64,000 bases of DNA from Leucobacter komagatae (GTDB lineage Bacteria > Actinomycetota > Actinomycetes > Actinomycetales > Microbacteriaceae), in NCBI RefSeq assembly GCF_006716085.1, contig NZ_VFON01000002.1, positions 124,001-188,000 on the forward strand, read 5' to 3'. This document shows positions 1-8,160 of this stretch, in pieces (the first letter of the stretch is position 1; each line of letters starts with the position of its first letter). The notes under the pieces were generated by a model. It ran no database searches and was not told where the DNA came from. It saw only the letters and a program-made list of their open reading frames with translations. Made by a program: the position numbers and the translations under genes.

Positions 1-23
1 TCGAGAAGGGCCTCGCCTCATGA
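1..23 (+). CDS. 3' end of an upstream gene (possibly PadR-type regulator)
   Basis: Only the last codons are inside the window: Glu-Lys-Gly-Leu-Ala-Ser and a TGA at 21-23. The TGA overlaps the ATG of the next gene in an ATGA arrangement, so the two are probably translationally coupled. HAAS-domain membrane proteins are commonly preceded by a PadR-family regulator in this arrangement, so that is the inferred identity; the six residues themselves cannot prove it. Confidence 0.35.
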
Positions 24-742
24 CCAGTAACGAAAGCAACAGCGCGTCGACCGAACCCGGTCACGCCGAGTCCCAGCACATCCGCACGTCGTACCTCGCA
101 GCGCTTGACGAGGCGATCGGCGAGCTGCCTCACAGGCTCGCGACCGAACTCCGGGCAGGCATCACCGAAGAACTCGTCGGGCTGGAAGGCGAACAGCTCC
201 GTGCCCGCATCGCGGCACTCGGCGCACCCGCCGACGTCGCCCGCGCGGCCGCGGAGGCTGGGCACGAGGGGCAGGATCATCGAACTGCCTCCCCTGCGAC
301 TCAGCTACCCCCAGTACCAGCAGCCCCCGCGCAGCCCGACCCAACCCCGCGCCCACTCACCGAGACCCGAGGCTACGCAACCGCTGCCGCGGTCGTCTTC
401 GGCGTCGGCGGGATCCTCCTCCCGGTCGTCGGGTGGATCATCGGGTGCGCCCTCGTCGGCACAACTAAGCTCTGGCGCACGAGCGAGAAGGCGCTCGCGA
501 TTGCTGGGCCGCTAGCGGTCTCGGCGATCCTGCTTGGCGTACTGTGGGTGGCTACCTTGCCGGGCCAGAGTTCCGCGAGCGCCGCGCCCGGAGCGGCGGC
601 GAACCCCCTGTTGCCCGCGGGCTACGACCTACTGTGGTCGAGCGCGTTCATCATGTTCGTCGTGGTCGTTCCGCTCACCGCGCTGTGGCTTGGCCTTCGT
701 CTTCGAAATCGACCACTCCCCACAGCCGATTCCCGGCCTTGA
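20..742 (+). CDS. HAAS-domain membrane protein (DUF1700-like)
   Basis: A 240-residue protein. Residues about 25-80 look like a HAAS (signalling-associated) helical domain: a YLAALDEAI start, then LPHRLATELRAGITEEL and an ALGAPADVARAA end. A Pro/Ala-rich linker (about 88-112) follows, then four predicted membrane helices: about 118-150 as a hairpin, 158-175 and 207-227. Family members usually sit in the membrane and work with a PadR repressor in envelope or transporter regulation; no enzymatic motif is visible. The start overlaps the stop of the preceding gene by 4 nt, which fits a PadR-HAAS pair. The function of this copy is unknown; the domain call rests on pattern memory. Confidence 0.7.
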   Translation: MTSNESNSASTEPGHAESQHIRTSYLAALDEAIGELPHRLATELRAGITEELVGLEGEQLRARIAALGAPADVARAAAEAGHEGQDHRTASPATQLPPVPAAPAQPDPTPRPLTETRGYATAAAVVFGVGGILLPVVGWIIGCALVGTTKLWRTSEKALAIAGPLAVSAILLGVLWVATLPGQSSASAAPGAAANPLLPAGYDLLWSSAFIMFVVVVPLTALWLGLRLRNRPLPTADSRP

Positions 743-758
743 TTGGAATTCAATAGGT

Positions 759-764
759 TACGCT
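759..764 (+). promoter_or_regulatory. -10 box (TACGCT) of a probable leaderless promoter
   Basis: TACGCT ends 6 nt before the ATG at 771, and no Shine-Dalgarno lies in between. Transcription would start at or next to the ATG. Confidence 0.45.
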
Positions 765-770
765 GAGCGT

Positions 771-1181
771 ATGATCAACACACGCACCGCACCCCGCTCC
801 CGGACCCTTCGCGGCACCGCCGCTGCTGCCCTGCTCGGCGCTGCGGCGCTGGTTCTCACCGCGTGCTCAGGGTCGGCGTCTGTCGGCGACACCAGTTGGG
901 GCACCCTCGACGCGCAGGGTGAGCCCGCAATGACTTTCACCGCAGACGGCAAAGCGTTCGGCACCGACGGGTGCAACATCGTCAACGGCTCGTGGACGGA
1001 AGAAAAGGGCAAGGTCACGTTCGGCCCGCTCGCCTCGACCATGATGTTCTGTGAGGGCGTCGACACCTGGCTGAGCGGCGCGTCGACCGCGGTTGTCGAG
1101 GGTGACAAGATCACCTTCAACGACGAAGACGGCAAGAAGATCGGCTCGCTGAAGAAGACCGAGTTCACGGCGCCGAAGTAG
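771..1181 (+). CDS. META-domain lipoprotein
   Basis: A 136-residue secreted lipoprotein. Residues 1-31 are a signal peptide with Arg-rich n-region, Ala/Leu core and lipobox LTAC (Cys32 is the lipidated residue). The mature part resembles the META/HslJ domain: DTSW near the start, a central DGCN-x-x-NGSW motif, and a late MMFC segment. META proteins are extracytoplasmic and have been linked to heat or stress tolerance in other bacteria; the role here is unknown. The ATG at 771 is chosen over upstream in-frame codons because it begins a proper signal peptide and sits 6 nt after a -10-like box. A bidirectional hairpin follows the gene. Confidence 0.85.
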   Translation: MINTRTAPRSRTLRGTAAAALLGAAALVLTACSGSASVGDTSWGTLDAQGEPAMTFTADGKAFGTDGCNIVNGSWTEEKGKVTFGPLASTMMFCEGVDTWLSGASTAVVEGDKITFNDEDGKKIGSLKKTEFTAPK

Positions 1182-1198
1182 CTCGCGCACAAACAGCA

Positions 1199-1237
1199 AA
1201 GCGGCGGGGTAAGGATCAAGTCCTCACCCCGCCGCTT
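1199..1237. terminator. bidirectional hairpin between convergent genes
   Basis: A 17-bp stem (one mismatch) with a 5-nt loop: arms 1199-1215 and 1221-1237. It lies between the META lipoprotein gene and the convergent membrane-protein gene, with T-containing sequence on the right side. Likely terminates transcription from both directions. Confidence 0.75.
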
Positions 1238-1301
1238 GCTTTGTAGCGCGAAAGCGTCACTCAGAAGCGCCGCACAGAAGCCGCGCCCCACGAGGCGCCG
1301 G

Positions 1302-1652
1302 TTACCAGGCGACCGCGAGCGCCACGTTCAGTACTGACAGCCCCATGATGGCGCCGAGCACGCCGCCCGAGACGTTTTCCTTCTTTTTGAAGACAAGCGC
1401 GAGCACGATGATCGCGACGAGCACGAGCGTCTTCACGCCGATCTTCATGTTGTCGGGCTGGCCGCCCATGGCGTACATCATGCCGACGAGGCCGAGGCCC
1501 GTCGCGAGCATGAGCCATGAGCTGTGCAGGATGCCGCCCGAGATCTTCGCGGCGCCTTCCTTCACCTTCGACAGCTGGGCGATCGAAGCGCCAGCGACAC
1601 CGGCGAAGCCGACGATGTGCAGGATCAGCAGGATGTTGCGGATGATCTCCAT
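1302..1652 (-). CDS. small four-helix membrane protein
   Basis: A 116-residue protein with four predicted membrane helices (about 3-22, 40-62, 70-86 and 94-115) and a basic KKKEN loop near residue 90. It starts at ATG with a strong GGGAGG ribosome binding site 5 nt upstream. It follows purH on the same strand, about 100 nt after it, with a GC-rich inverted repeat between. Similar proteins occur next to purH in related actinobacteria, from memory, but I know no function. No catalytic motif is visible. Confidence 0.7.
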   Translation of the reverse strand: MEIIRNILLILHIVGFAGVAGASIAQLSKVKEGAAKISGGILHSSWLMLATGLGLVGMMYAMGGQPDNMKIGVKTLVLVAIIVLALVFKKKENVSGGVLGAIMGLSVLNVALAVAW

Positions 1653-1715
1653 GGTGTTTCCTCCCTCAAATATGCGGATGTGTGTGGGTGTCGGCCATTC
1701 GGCCGGAACGTCTGG

Positions 1716-1750
1716 GGCTGGCCGGGCGCGGGCGCGGGGCCCCGCCAGCC
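1716..1750 (-). terminator. GC-rich inverted repeat after purH
   Basis: GGCTGGC at 1716-1722 pairs with GCCAGCC at 1744-1750, with a GC-rich interior. It starts 7 nt after the purH stop. No T-tract follows, so it may be a weak or Rho-assisted terminator, or an mRNA-stabilising stem. Confidence 0.4.
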
Positions 1751-1756
1751 TCGGGC

Positions 1757-3421
1757 CTAGTGGAAGAAGTGCCGCTCGCCCGTGAAGTACATGGTCACAC
1801 CGGCGGCCTGCGCCGCGGCGATGACCTCTTCGTCGCGAACGGATCCGCCGGGCTGCACAACCGCGCGCACGCCAGCGTCAAGCAGGACCTGCAGGCCGTC
1901 TGCAAAGGGGAAGAACGCGTCGGACGCTGCGACCGAACCGGCGGCACGCTCACCCGCCCGCGAGACGGCGAGGCGGCAGGAGTCAACGCGGTTGACCTGG
2001 CCCATGCCGACGCCGACCGAGGCGCCGCCGTTCGTGAGCAGGATGCCGTTCGACTTCACCGCGCGGCTCGCGCGCCAGGCAAACTCTAGCTCGGCGAGCG
2101 TCTCTGCGTCAGCGGCCTCGCCAGCGGCGAGCGTCCACTCAGCGGCGGGCGCGAAGTGGCGGTCAGCGTCCTGGATGAGGAAGCCGCCCGAAACCTGCTT
2201 GAGCTCAACGGGGTTCTGCGTGTATCCCTCGGGTAGCACGAGCAGGCGCACGTTCTTCTTCTGGGCAAGGATCGCGAGGGCCTCGGGCTCGAAGCCCGGC
2301 GCAATGATGACCTCGGTGAAGATCTCGGAGACCGTTTTCGCCATGCCCTCGGTGACGACGCGGTTGGCAGCGATCACGCCGCCGAAGGCCGAGACGGGGT
2401 CGCAGGCGTGTGCGAACTCGTGTGCCGCGGCGATCGGATCGGCAGCGCCCTCGGGCGCCACGGCGACACCGCAGGGGTTCGCGTGCTTGATGATCGCGAC
2501 GGCTGGGCGCTCGTGGTCAAACGCGGCGCGGAGGGCCGCGTCTGCGTCGACGTAGTTGTTGTACGACATCTCCTTGCCGTGCAGCTGAGTCGCCTGCGCG
2601 ATGCCGACGCCCTCGTTCTCGCTGAACAGTGCCGCGCGCTGGTGGCTGTTCTCGCCGTAGCGCAGCACCGACTCGCGCAGCCCGAAGACCTCGTACCCGA
2701 CGTAGCCCTCGCTCGTGGCGAAGATCGCGGCAACCTCGTCCTCGTCAGAAACCTCGGCCTCGGCCGCGACGGGGGCGTCTTCCCAGCCCGCGTCCTGCTG
2801 ATCGAGGAACCAGTTCGCGACGGCACCGTCATACTGCGCGGTGTGCACAAATGCCTCGGTTGCGAGCGAGCGGCGCAGCTCGAGGGTCGTGCCACCCGCC
2901 TGCACGGCAGCGATGACCTCGTCGTAGCGGCCGGGCGAGACGACGATCGCCGCGTTTGCGTGGTTCTTCGCGGTCGCGCGAACCATCGCGGGGCCACCGA
3001 TGTCGACGTTCTCGACGATGTCGGCGGCGGGCTTGCCAGCCGCGACGGTCTGCTCGAACGGGTACAGGTTCACGACGACGAGCTCGAACGGGGCGAAGCC
3101 GAGCTCTTCGAGCTGCGCGCGGTGATCAGCGAGGCGCAGGTCGGCAAGCAGGCCCGAGTGCACGGCGGGGTGCAGCGTCTTCACGCGGCCATCGAGCGCC
3201 TCGGCGAACCCGGTCACCTCGGAGACGTCGGTCACCGCGTGGCCGGCCTCGCGAATCGTTGCGGCGGTCGAGCCGGTCGACACGAGCTCGACGCCGGCCG
3301 CGGCGAGCGCAGCGGCAAGGTCAAGCAGCTTAGTCTTGTCGCTCACGGAGATGAGCGCGCGCTTCACCTCGATGAGGTCGCGATGCTCGTACAGGCTCGG
3401 GTCGTGGCTCTGGACTGCCAT
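1757..3421 (-). CDS. purH: bifunctional AICAR transformylase / IMP cyclohydrolase
   Basis: A 554-residue PurH that carries out the last two steps of IMP synthesis: formylation of AICAR with 10-formyl-THF, then ring closure. The N-terminal IMP cyclohydrolase (MGS-like) domain runs from about residue 20 to 160, with [20 protein letters not shown] and GRVKTLHP motifs. The C-terminal transformylase domain includes RYGENSHQ, the KHANPCGVA motif, and [10 protein letters not shown] with MGQVNRVDS near the end. Length is slightly above the usual 520-530. The ATG has AGGAG 4 nt upstream. It lies 48 nt after purN and is probably co-transcribed with it. Cytoplasmic. Confidence 0.97.
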   Translation of the reverse strand: MAVQSHDPSLYEHRDLIEVKRALISVSDKTKLLDLAAALAAAGVELVSTGSTAATIREAGHAVTDVSEVTGFAEALDGRVKTLHPAVHSGLLADLRLADHRAQLEELGFAPFELVVVNLYPFEQTVAAGKPAADIVENVDIGGPAMVRATAKNHANAAIVVSPGRYDEVIAAVQAGGTTLELRRSLATEAFVHTAQYDGAVANWFLDQQDAGWEDAPVAAEAEVSDEDEVAAIFATSEGYVGYEVFGLRESVLRYGENSHQRAALFSENEGVGIAQATQLHGKEMSYNNYVDADAALRAAFDHERPAVAIIKHANPCGVAVAPEGAADPIAAAHEFAHACDPVSAFGGVIAANRVVTEGMAKTVSEIFTEVIIAPGFEPEALAILAQKKNVRLLVLPEGYTQNPVELKQVSGGFLIQDADRHFAPAAEWTLAAGEAADAETLAELEFAWRASRAVKSNGILLTNGGASVGVGMGQVNRVDSCRLAVSRAGERAAGSVAASDAFFPFADGLQVLLDAGVRAVVQPGGSVRDEEVIAAAQAAGVTMYFTGERHFFH

Positions 3422-3469
3422 GGGGCTCCTTGAATTCGTGCGGTGTGGGGTTTGAAAAATCTGGGGGTA

Positions 3470-4093
3470 CTAGGCGAGATCAGCGGCAGCGGCGCCAGCA
3501 GCAGCACCGGCGACCGCAGCGAGGTCGAGCGTGCCGTCGGCGATCTCTCGGACGGTGCGCACAAGCAGCGGGCGCTCCTCCTGCTTGATGCGCTCGTGCA
3601 GGTCGGCCTCCGCCTCGCCCGCTCGAACGGCCACAACGGCCTGCCTGAGCACCGGCCCGGTGTCAACGCCCTCGTCGATGATGTGGACGGTCACGCCGGT
3701 CTCGGTTGCGCCCGCGGCGAGCGCGTCGCGCACCGCGTGGGCGCCCGGAAAGAGCGGCAGCAAAGCGGGGTGGGTATTAATGAGCCGCGGCGAGAACTCG
3801 CTTACGAACCCGGCGGGCAGAATACGCATCAGGCCAGCGCTCACGACGAGGTCGGCGCCGTGGTTCTGGATCCCGGCCGCGAGTGCGGCCCCCCACTCAG
3901 CGCGGTTCGCGTGGTCGGCTGGGCGGACAACAAAGCTCGGGATCCCGGCAGCCTCCGCATACGCGAGGCCCGCAGCGGCGGTGTCGGCTCCGACACAGAC
4001 GATTTCTGCGGGAAACTCGGGGTCGCTCGTTGCCTCAATGAGTGCTTTGAGATTGCTACCGCCACCGGAGATGAGAACCGCGAGTTTCAACAC
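3470..4093 (-). CDS. purN: phosphoribosylglycinamide formyltransferase
   Basis: A 207-residue GAR transformylase, the third step of purine synthesis, using 10-formyl-THF. Visible motifs are the N-terminal LAVLISGGGSNLKAL loop, INTHPALLP with its catalytic His, and the TGVTVHIIDEGVDTGP segment with the catalytic Asp. The start is GTG at 4093. TAGACT ends 6 nt before it and there is no Shine-Dalgarno, so the message is probably leaderless. It is the first gene of a purN-purH unit. In many related genomes DUF6350 sits directly before purN; here that gene is 5 kb away. Confidence 0.95.
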   Translation of the reverse strand: MLKLAVLISGGGSNLKALIEATSDPEFPAEIVCVGADTAAAGLAYAEAAGIPSFVVRPADHANRAEWGAALAAGIQNHGADLVVSAGLMRILPAGFVSEFSPRLINTHPALLPLFPGAHAVRDALAAGATETGVTVHIIDEGVDTGPVLRQAVVAVRAGEAEADLHERIKQEERPLLVRTVREIADGTLDLAAVAGAAAGAAAADLA

Positions 4094-4099
4094 CAGCCC

Positions 4100-4105
4100 A
4101 GTCTA
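4100..4105 (-). promoter_or_regulatory. -10 box (TAGACT) of purN, leaderless
   Basis: TAGACT on the minus strand is followed by 6 nt and the GTG start of purN. No convincing -35 hexamer is visible. Confidence 0.5.
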
Positions 4106-4162
4106 CTCGCTGTGCCGGTGTGCGGACGCGCCATCGGGCCCTGCGCGCAGGGGGTTCGGCGG

Positions 4163-4168
4163 TATGCT
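4163..4168 (+). promoter_or_regulatory. -10 box (TATGCT) of the SDR gene, leaderless
   Basis: TATGCT lies 6 nt before the ATG at 4175. The nearest G-rich stretch is too far upstream (about 20 nt) to serve as a ribosome binding site. Confidence 0.45.
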
Positions 4169-4174
4169 TCCCAC

Positions 4175-4969
4175 ATGCTTCTTCAGGACCTCTTCGGGCT
4201 CTCCGGCCGCACCGCACTCGTCACTGGCGGCAGCTCAGGCATTGGCCGTGCGATTGCTGAAGCGCTCGCCGGCGCTGGCGCGCACGTCGTCATTGCGGCG
4301 CGCACGATCGGCGAGCTTGAGCAGGCCGCAGAGGAGATCACCGCGAGCACCGCCGTGGCCGCGGCCGGCGGGAGCGCTTCGTGGGTGCGCGCAGACCTCG
4401 CGACCCGAACCGGAGCGCACGAGCTCGCCGACGCGCTACTCGACCTCACCGCGGGGCCCGGCCGGGTCGACATCGTCGTGAACTCGGCGGGCGTGAACAT
4501 CCGCCCGCCCCTCGCTGATCTGACGGAAACGGAATGGGATACGACGATGTCGGTGAACCTCGAGGCGCCGTTCGTCCTCGGGCAGCGCCTCGCCCCCGGA
4601 ATGGTCGAGCGCGGCTACGGCCGGCTCATCCACATCAGCTCACAGCAGGCGCACCGGCCGTTCGCGTCGAGCGGCGCCTACGGCGTCTCGAAGGCCGCCG
4701 TCGAAGGGCTCGCCCGCTCTCAGGCTGAGGCATGGTCGGCTTCGGGCGTAACCGCGAACGCGCTCATCCCCGGGTTCGTACAGACGCCGCTCAACACCCG
4801 GCTCAGCTCTGACCCCGCGATGGTCGCCGCGCTGGCAGCCCGCACGCTGGTCGGTCGCAACGGGCTGCCAGAGGACTTCGCAGGGGCCGCGGTGTTCCTC
4901 GCGAGCCCCGCCGCCTCCTATGTCACCGGCCAGTCGCTCGCGGTCGACGGCGGGTTCTCGGTGCACTAG
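4175..4969 (+). CDS. SDR-family NAD(P)-dependent oxidoreductase
   Basis: A 264-residue classical short-chain dehydrogenase. It has the TGGSSGIG cofactor loop near residue 17, NSAG (about residue 107) in place of NNAG, a Ser followed by the catalytic YGVSK (about residue 167), and the C-terminal SYVTGQSLAVDGGF signature. Cofactor preference is probably NADP(H) or NAD(H); the Arg after the second strand (AART) leans to NADP(H). Substrate is unknown; the closest characterised patterns are gluconate 5-dehydrogenase and 3-oxoacyl-ACP reductase types. It is transcribed away from purN. The next gene is convergent, so it is probably a single-gene unit. Confidence 0.9.
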   Translation: MLLQDLFGLSGRTALVTGGSSGIGRAIAEALAGAGAHVVIAARTIGELEQAAEEITASTAVAAAGGSASWVRADLATRTGAHELADALLDLTAGPGRVDIVVNSAGVNIRPPLADLTETEWDTTMSVNLEAPFVLGQRLAPGMVERGYGRLIHISSQQAHRPFASSGAYGVSKAAVEGLARSQAEAWSASGVTANALIPGFVQTPLNTRLSSDPAMVAALAARTLVGRNGLPEDFAGAAVFLASPAASYVTGQSLAVDGGFSVH

Positions 4970-5003
4970 CCTCGGCATGCCGTCACAGCCAGCGCTGCCC
5001 TGC

Positions 5004-5159
5004 CACCACCGTCACGGCCGCACCACCGTCACAGCGTCTGTCTTCAGCGCTTCGTATGCCCGACCGGGCGAAGTTTGGCATAGGGAATGCCGTTCCCAGA
5101 CCGTGGCGGCGAAGCCGGCAGGGCGCCGGAGGCAGCCAGCCAGCCAAGCAGCCAGCCAG
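5004..5159. repeat. short repeats in the SDR / kinase intergenic region
   Basis: The 196-nt convergent gap 4970-5165 has no gene. It contains two copies of CACCACCGTCAC (5004-5015 and 5021-5032), an inverted GGCAT/ATGCC pair (5077-5091) and a run of CAGCCAGC units (5133-5159). No clear T-tailed terminator was found. Confidence 0.6.
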
Positions 5160-5165
5160 GCGCTC

Positions 5166-5753
5166 TTACCGCCCCACGTGCACGACCTCATTCGCCCGCG
5201 CGAGCGGCCGGGTGCGGGCGAAGTGCGTGACCTCCTGCGCCGCCCACCGTTCCCAGTGCGGGATGAAGGTCTCGCCATCGCGTGCGAGCGCGCGCTCTCG
5301 GCGAAGCTCGTCGGGGCATTCGACCCACAGCGTGTAAACGCTGCCCAGGGCGCGAGCCACGGCGAGGGCCTCGCCGCTCACCGAGCCGCACCCCTCGACG
5401 ATCAGGGATCCTCCCGGCTCGAGGGTCACCTCGGGCGTGAAGCTCTCCGAGTACCAGTCGTAGCGCCGGTAGCGTCCAGTGCGCAGCAGTTCCGGGACCA
5501 TCGCGCTCCCCGCGGCGAGGCCGTCCCAACCGGGGTAGATCTCGTCCATGCCAACGATTCTGGGGCGCTCCGCTCCCCCGGCTACACGGGCGGTTGCGAG
5601 GGTTTCGGCGAGCGAGGTCTTCCCGGATCCTGATCTGCCGTCAATGAACAGCACCCGCGGCCACCCTGCCGTCGCCTGCGCGCCAACCGCGAGATGCCGG
5701 ATCCTCGCTTCCAGCCGCCCCGCGAGCGCTTCGGGCGATACTGGCGCGCTCAC
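5166..5753 (-). CDS. P-loop kinase-like protein of the thiamine transport operon
   Basis: A 195-residue nucleoside-kinase-like P-loop protein. Walker A is GRSGSGKTS at residues 39-47. An MDEIYPGWDGL segment near 77 supplies the Asp typical of the uridine-kinase/UDK lid region, and IVEGCG near 118 resembles Walker B. ERALARDG near 153 is a likely arginine-bearing lid. Known relatives are annotated uridine kinase or ATP-binding protein without proven substrate. Its GTG start overlaps the stop of the thiamine ABC ATPase by 4 nt, and it is the last gene of a TPP-riboswitch operon. A role in phosphorylating imported thiamine or a precursor is an inference from context. Confidence 0.75.
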   Translation of the reverse strand: MSAPVSPEALAGRLEARIRHLAVGAQATAGWPRVLFIDGRSGSGKTSLAETLATARVAGGAERPRIVGMDEIYPGWDGLAAGSAMVPELLRTGRYRRYDWYSESFTPEVTLEPGGSLIVEGCGSVSGEALAVARALGSVYTLWVECPDELRRERALARDGETFIPHWERWAAQEVTHFARTRPLARANEVVHVGR

Positions 5754-6454
5754 TCGGCGACCCGCCCCTCGCGCATCCGCAGCACGCGGTCGGCGATCGT
5801 GGCTGCCTCGCCCTCGTCGTGGGTGACGAGGATAGCCGTGGTGCCGGTCTCGCGCAGGAGCGATGCGAGGTCGAGCGCGAGCCGTTCGCGCAGCTCGCGG
5901 TCGAGCGCCGACAGCGGCTCGTCGAGCAGCAGCAGGCGCGGGCTCGGCGCGAGCGCCCGGGCGAGGGCGACCCGCTGGCGCTGGCCACCCGACAGTTCGG
6001 TGACGGCGCGGGAGCCGAAGCCCGGCAGGCCGACGAGGGCCAGCAGCTCTTCGACGCGGGCGTCGCGCTGCGCCCTCGCCCAGCGCTTGACGCGGAGCCC
6101 ATACGCGATGTTCTCGGAGACGCTGCGGTGCGAGAACAGCTGCCCGTCTTGAAACACGAGCCCAAACTCGCGCTTGTGCGGCGGCACCCCGGCGAGGTCC
6201 TCGCCGGCCCAGCGCACGGTTCCAGACGACAGGGGCTCAAGCCCGGCGATCGCCCGCAGCAGCGTCGACTTGCCGCACCCCGAGGGCCCGAGGAGCGCGA
6301 CGACCTCGCCGCGACCGACCGCGAAGTTCGCGTCTCGCACGATCGGCTCGTCCCGCCGGTACGCGACGCTCGCTCCGTCAACGACAAGCCCGGCGCCGGC
6401 CCCAGCCCACGCACCGGCCCCGGCCCCGGCTTCCACTCCGCTGTGTGCGCTCAC
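5750..6454 (-). CDS. thiQ: thiamine ABC transporter ATP-binding protein
   Basis: A 234-residue ABC ATPase. Walker A GPSGCGKST is at 56-64, the Q-loop at about 102, signature LSGGQRQR at 154-161, Walker B LLLLDEP at 174-180, and the H-loop in VTHDEGEA near 214. The N-terminus holds an Ala/Gly repeat (about 10-22) that is not part of the fold. The family is the iron/thiamine/spermidine importer type; thiamine specificity is assigned because the operon starts with a TPP riboswitch. GTGA overlaps (4 nt) couple it to both the permease upstream and the kinase-like gene downstream. Confidence 0.88.
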   Translation of the reverse strand: MSAHSGVEAGAGAGAWAGAGAGLVVDGASVAYRRDEPIVRDANFAVGRGEVVALLGPSGCGKSTLLRAIAGLEPLSSGTVRWAGEDLAGVPPHKREFGLVFQDGQLFSHRSVSENIAYGLRVKRWARAQRDARVEELLALVGLPGFGSRAVTELSGGQRQRVALARALAPSPRLLLLDEPLSALDRELRERLALDLASLLRETGTTAILVTHDEGEAATIADRVLRMREGRVAE

Positions 6455-8127
6455 CAGCTTCCTCCTACTCCGGCGTCAACACGCCAGCGTTCAGCAAAGA
6501 CCATAATCCCAGCCGCGAGCGCACCGAGTACGACGGAGGCGGCAAGCGCGGCACCGTAGCTCGCCGGGTCTGGGTTCGCCACGAGCGCCGCGATCGCCAC
6601 CGGTAGCGTCTGCGCATCGGGCCGCACGAGGAAGGCCGTCGCACCGAATTCCCCGAGCGACACCGCAAACGCGAACCCGAGCGCGAGCCCCGCAGACCGC
6701 CCGAGCAGGGCGAGGTCGATCGTGCCGAGCACACGAAGCGGTGAAGCGCCCAGCATCGTCGCGGCCTCCCGCGTGCGCGGGTCGATCGCGCGCAGCACCG
6801 GCGTCAGTGTCCGCACCACGAGCGGCAGTGCGACGAGCGCCTGCGCAATCGGGATGAGCACGACCGATGTGCGCAGGTCGAACCCGATACCGAACGGCCG
6901 ATGCATCGTCAGCAGCAGCCCGAAGCCGAGCGTGACCGCCGAAATGCCGAGCGGCAGCATGATCGCCGCGTCGTAGACCGCGATCCCCCGCGAGAGTGCG
7001 CGCGACCGCGGCCTGCGCGAGACGACGAGCGCGACGACCATGCCGAGCGTGACCGCAATAAGCGTCGCGATACAGGCGATGCCGAGCGACAGCGCGGCGG
7101 AGTCAAAGACGGAGCCGTGCAGCGGCGACGATGGCGGCGGGTCGACGAGCGCGCGATAGTTCTCGAGCGAGAACCCGACGCCGCCGGGCCCCGCGAGCGA
7201 GCGGCGCACGAGTGCCCCGATCGGGAGGACGTGAAGCAGCAGCACCGTCGCCCCGAACACCGCAATGACCGGCGCGTCGCTCCGGCGGGGTGGCCGCACC
7301 TCGCTGCGTGCCTCGTTCGGTCGCTCGCTGTGCCCGCGCAGGATCGCCGAGACGCCGAGCGCGAGAGTAACGATGGCAAACTGCACGAGCGACAGCACGG
7401 CCGCCGACCGCAGGTCGAGGAACTGCACCGTGAGCCGGTAGATCTCGGTTTCGATGTTCGCGAACTCGCGCCCGCCGAGTATCAGCACGACGCCGAACGA
7501 CGTCGCACAGAAGAGAAACACGAGCGCCGCCGCTGACGCGAGCGCTGGGCCGAGCGCGGGGAGCGTGACCGTCATGAACACCCGCACCGGCCCCCCACCG
7601 AGGGTGCGCGCCGCCTGCCCCTGGCGAGTGTCGAGCTGCGCCCAGTACCCGCCGACGGTGCGGGCGACGACGGTCACGTTGAAGAACGCGAGCGCGAGCA
7701 CCACGACCGTGAGTGAGCGGTCAAGCCCGAGCCAGTGGAGGGCACCGCCCGGCCCGTAGAGCGCGGTGAACGCGACGCCAACGACAACGGCGGGGAGCAC
7801 GAACGGCACCGTCAGAATCGCGCGGAGCACACCGCGGCCGCGGAACTCGAGCCGGTAGAGCACGTAGGCGGCGGGAACGCCGAGCAGGATCGCCAGCGCC
7901 GTCGCGAGGCTCGCCTGCGTCAGCGTGTTGCCGAGTACGCGCCAGCTGCGGTCGAGGCCGAGCACCTCGGGGATACCGCCGAGGTCAAGCGCAGCACCGT
8001 CCGTCAGGCCGGTTGCGACGAGCGCCGCGACCGGCCATAGGAAGAACAGTCCAACGAAGCAGAGCGGGATCGCCGCCGCGAGCGTCCAACCGAGCGCCCC
8101 AAGCGGGCGCCGGATCAGTGCGCGCAC
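6451..8127 (-). CDS. thiP: thiamine ABC transporter permease (fused two-domain)
   Basis: A 558-residue membrane protein with about 12 predicted helices. It is a fusion of two permease halves, as in ThiP and FbpB. Each half has an EAA-type loop: QAARTLGGGPVRVFMTVTLPAL near 170 and EAATMLGASPLRVLGTIDLALL near 470. A hydrophilic Arg-rich linker (about 265-285) separates the halves. The two EAA loops would contact the ThiQ subunits. It lies 33 nt after the binding-protein gene and overlaps thiQ by 4 nt. Confidence 0.88.
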   Translation of the reverse strand: MRALIRRPLGALGWTLAAAIPLCFVGLFFLWPVAALVATGLTDGAALDLGGIPEVLGLDRSWRVLGNTLTQASLATALAILLGVPAAYVLYRLEFRGRGVLRAILTVPFVLPAVVVGVAFTALYGPGGALHWLGLDRSLTVVVLALAFFNVTVVARTVGGYWAQLDTRQGQAARTLGGGPVRVFMTVTLPALGPALASAAALVFLFCATSFGVVLILGGREFANIETEIYRLTVQFLDLRSAAVLSLVQFAIVTLALGVSAILRGHSERPNEARSEVRPPRRSDAPVIAVFGATVLLLHVLPIGALVRRSLAGPGGVGFSLENYRALVDPPPSSPLHGSVFDSAALSLGIACIATLIAVTLGMVVALVVSRRPRSRALSRGIAVYDAAIMLPLGISAVTLGFGLLLTMHRPFGIGFDLRTSVVLIPIAQALVALPLVVRTLTPVLRAIDPRTREAATMLGASPLRVLGTIDLALLGRSAGLALGFAFAVSLGEFGATAFLVRPDAQTLPVAIAALVANPDPASYGAALAASVVLGALAAGIMVFAERWRVDAGVGGSW

Positions 8128-8160
8128 GGCGGCTCTCCCCTCGTTCGAATCGCGTGCCGG

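Noticed and set aside
758..1291. 177-codon frame antisense to the META lipoprotein
   Set aside because: The lipoprotein has signal peptide, lipobox and domain motifs; the antisense frame has none and crosses the terminator.
2408..3433. 341-codon frame antisense to purH
   Set aside because: It is a shadow of GC-rich coding sequence; purH on the other strand is unmistakable.
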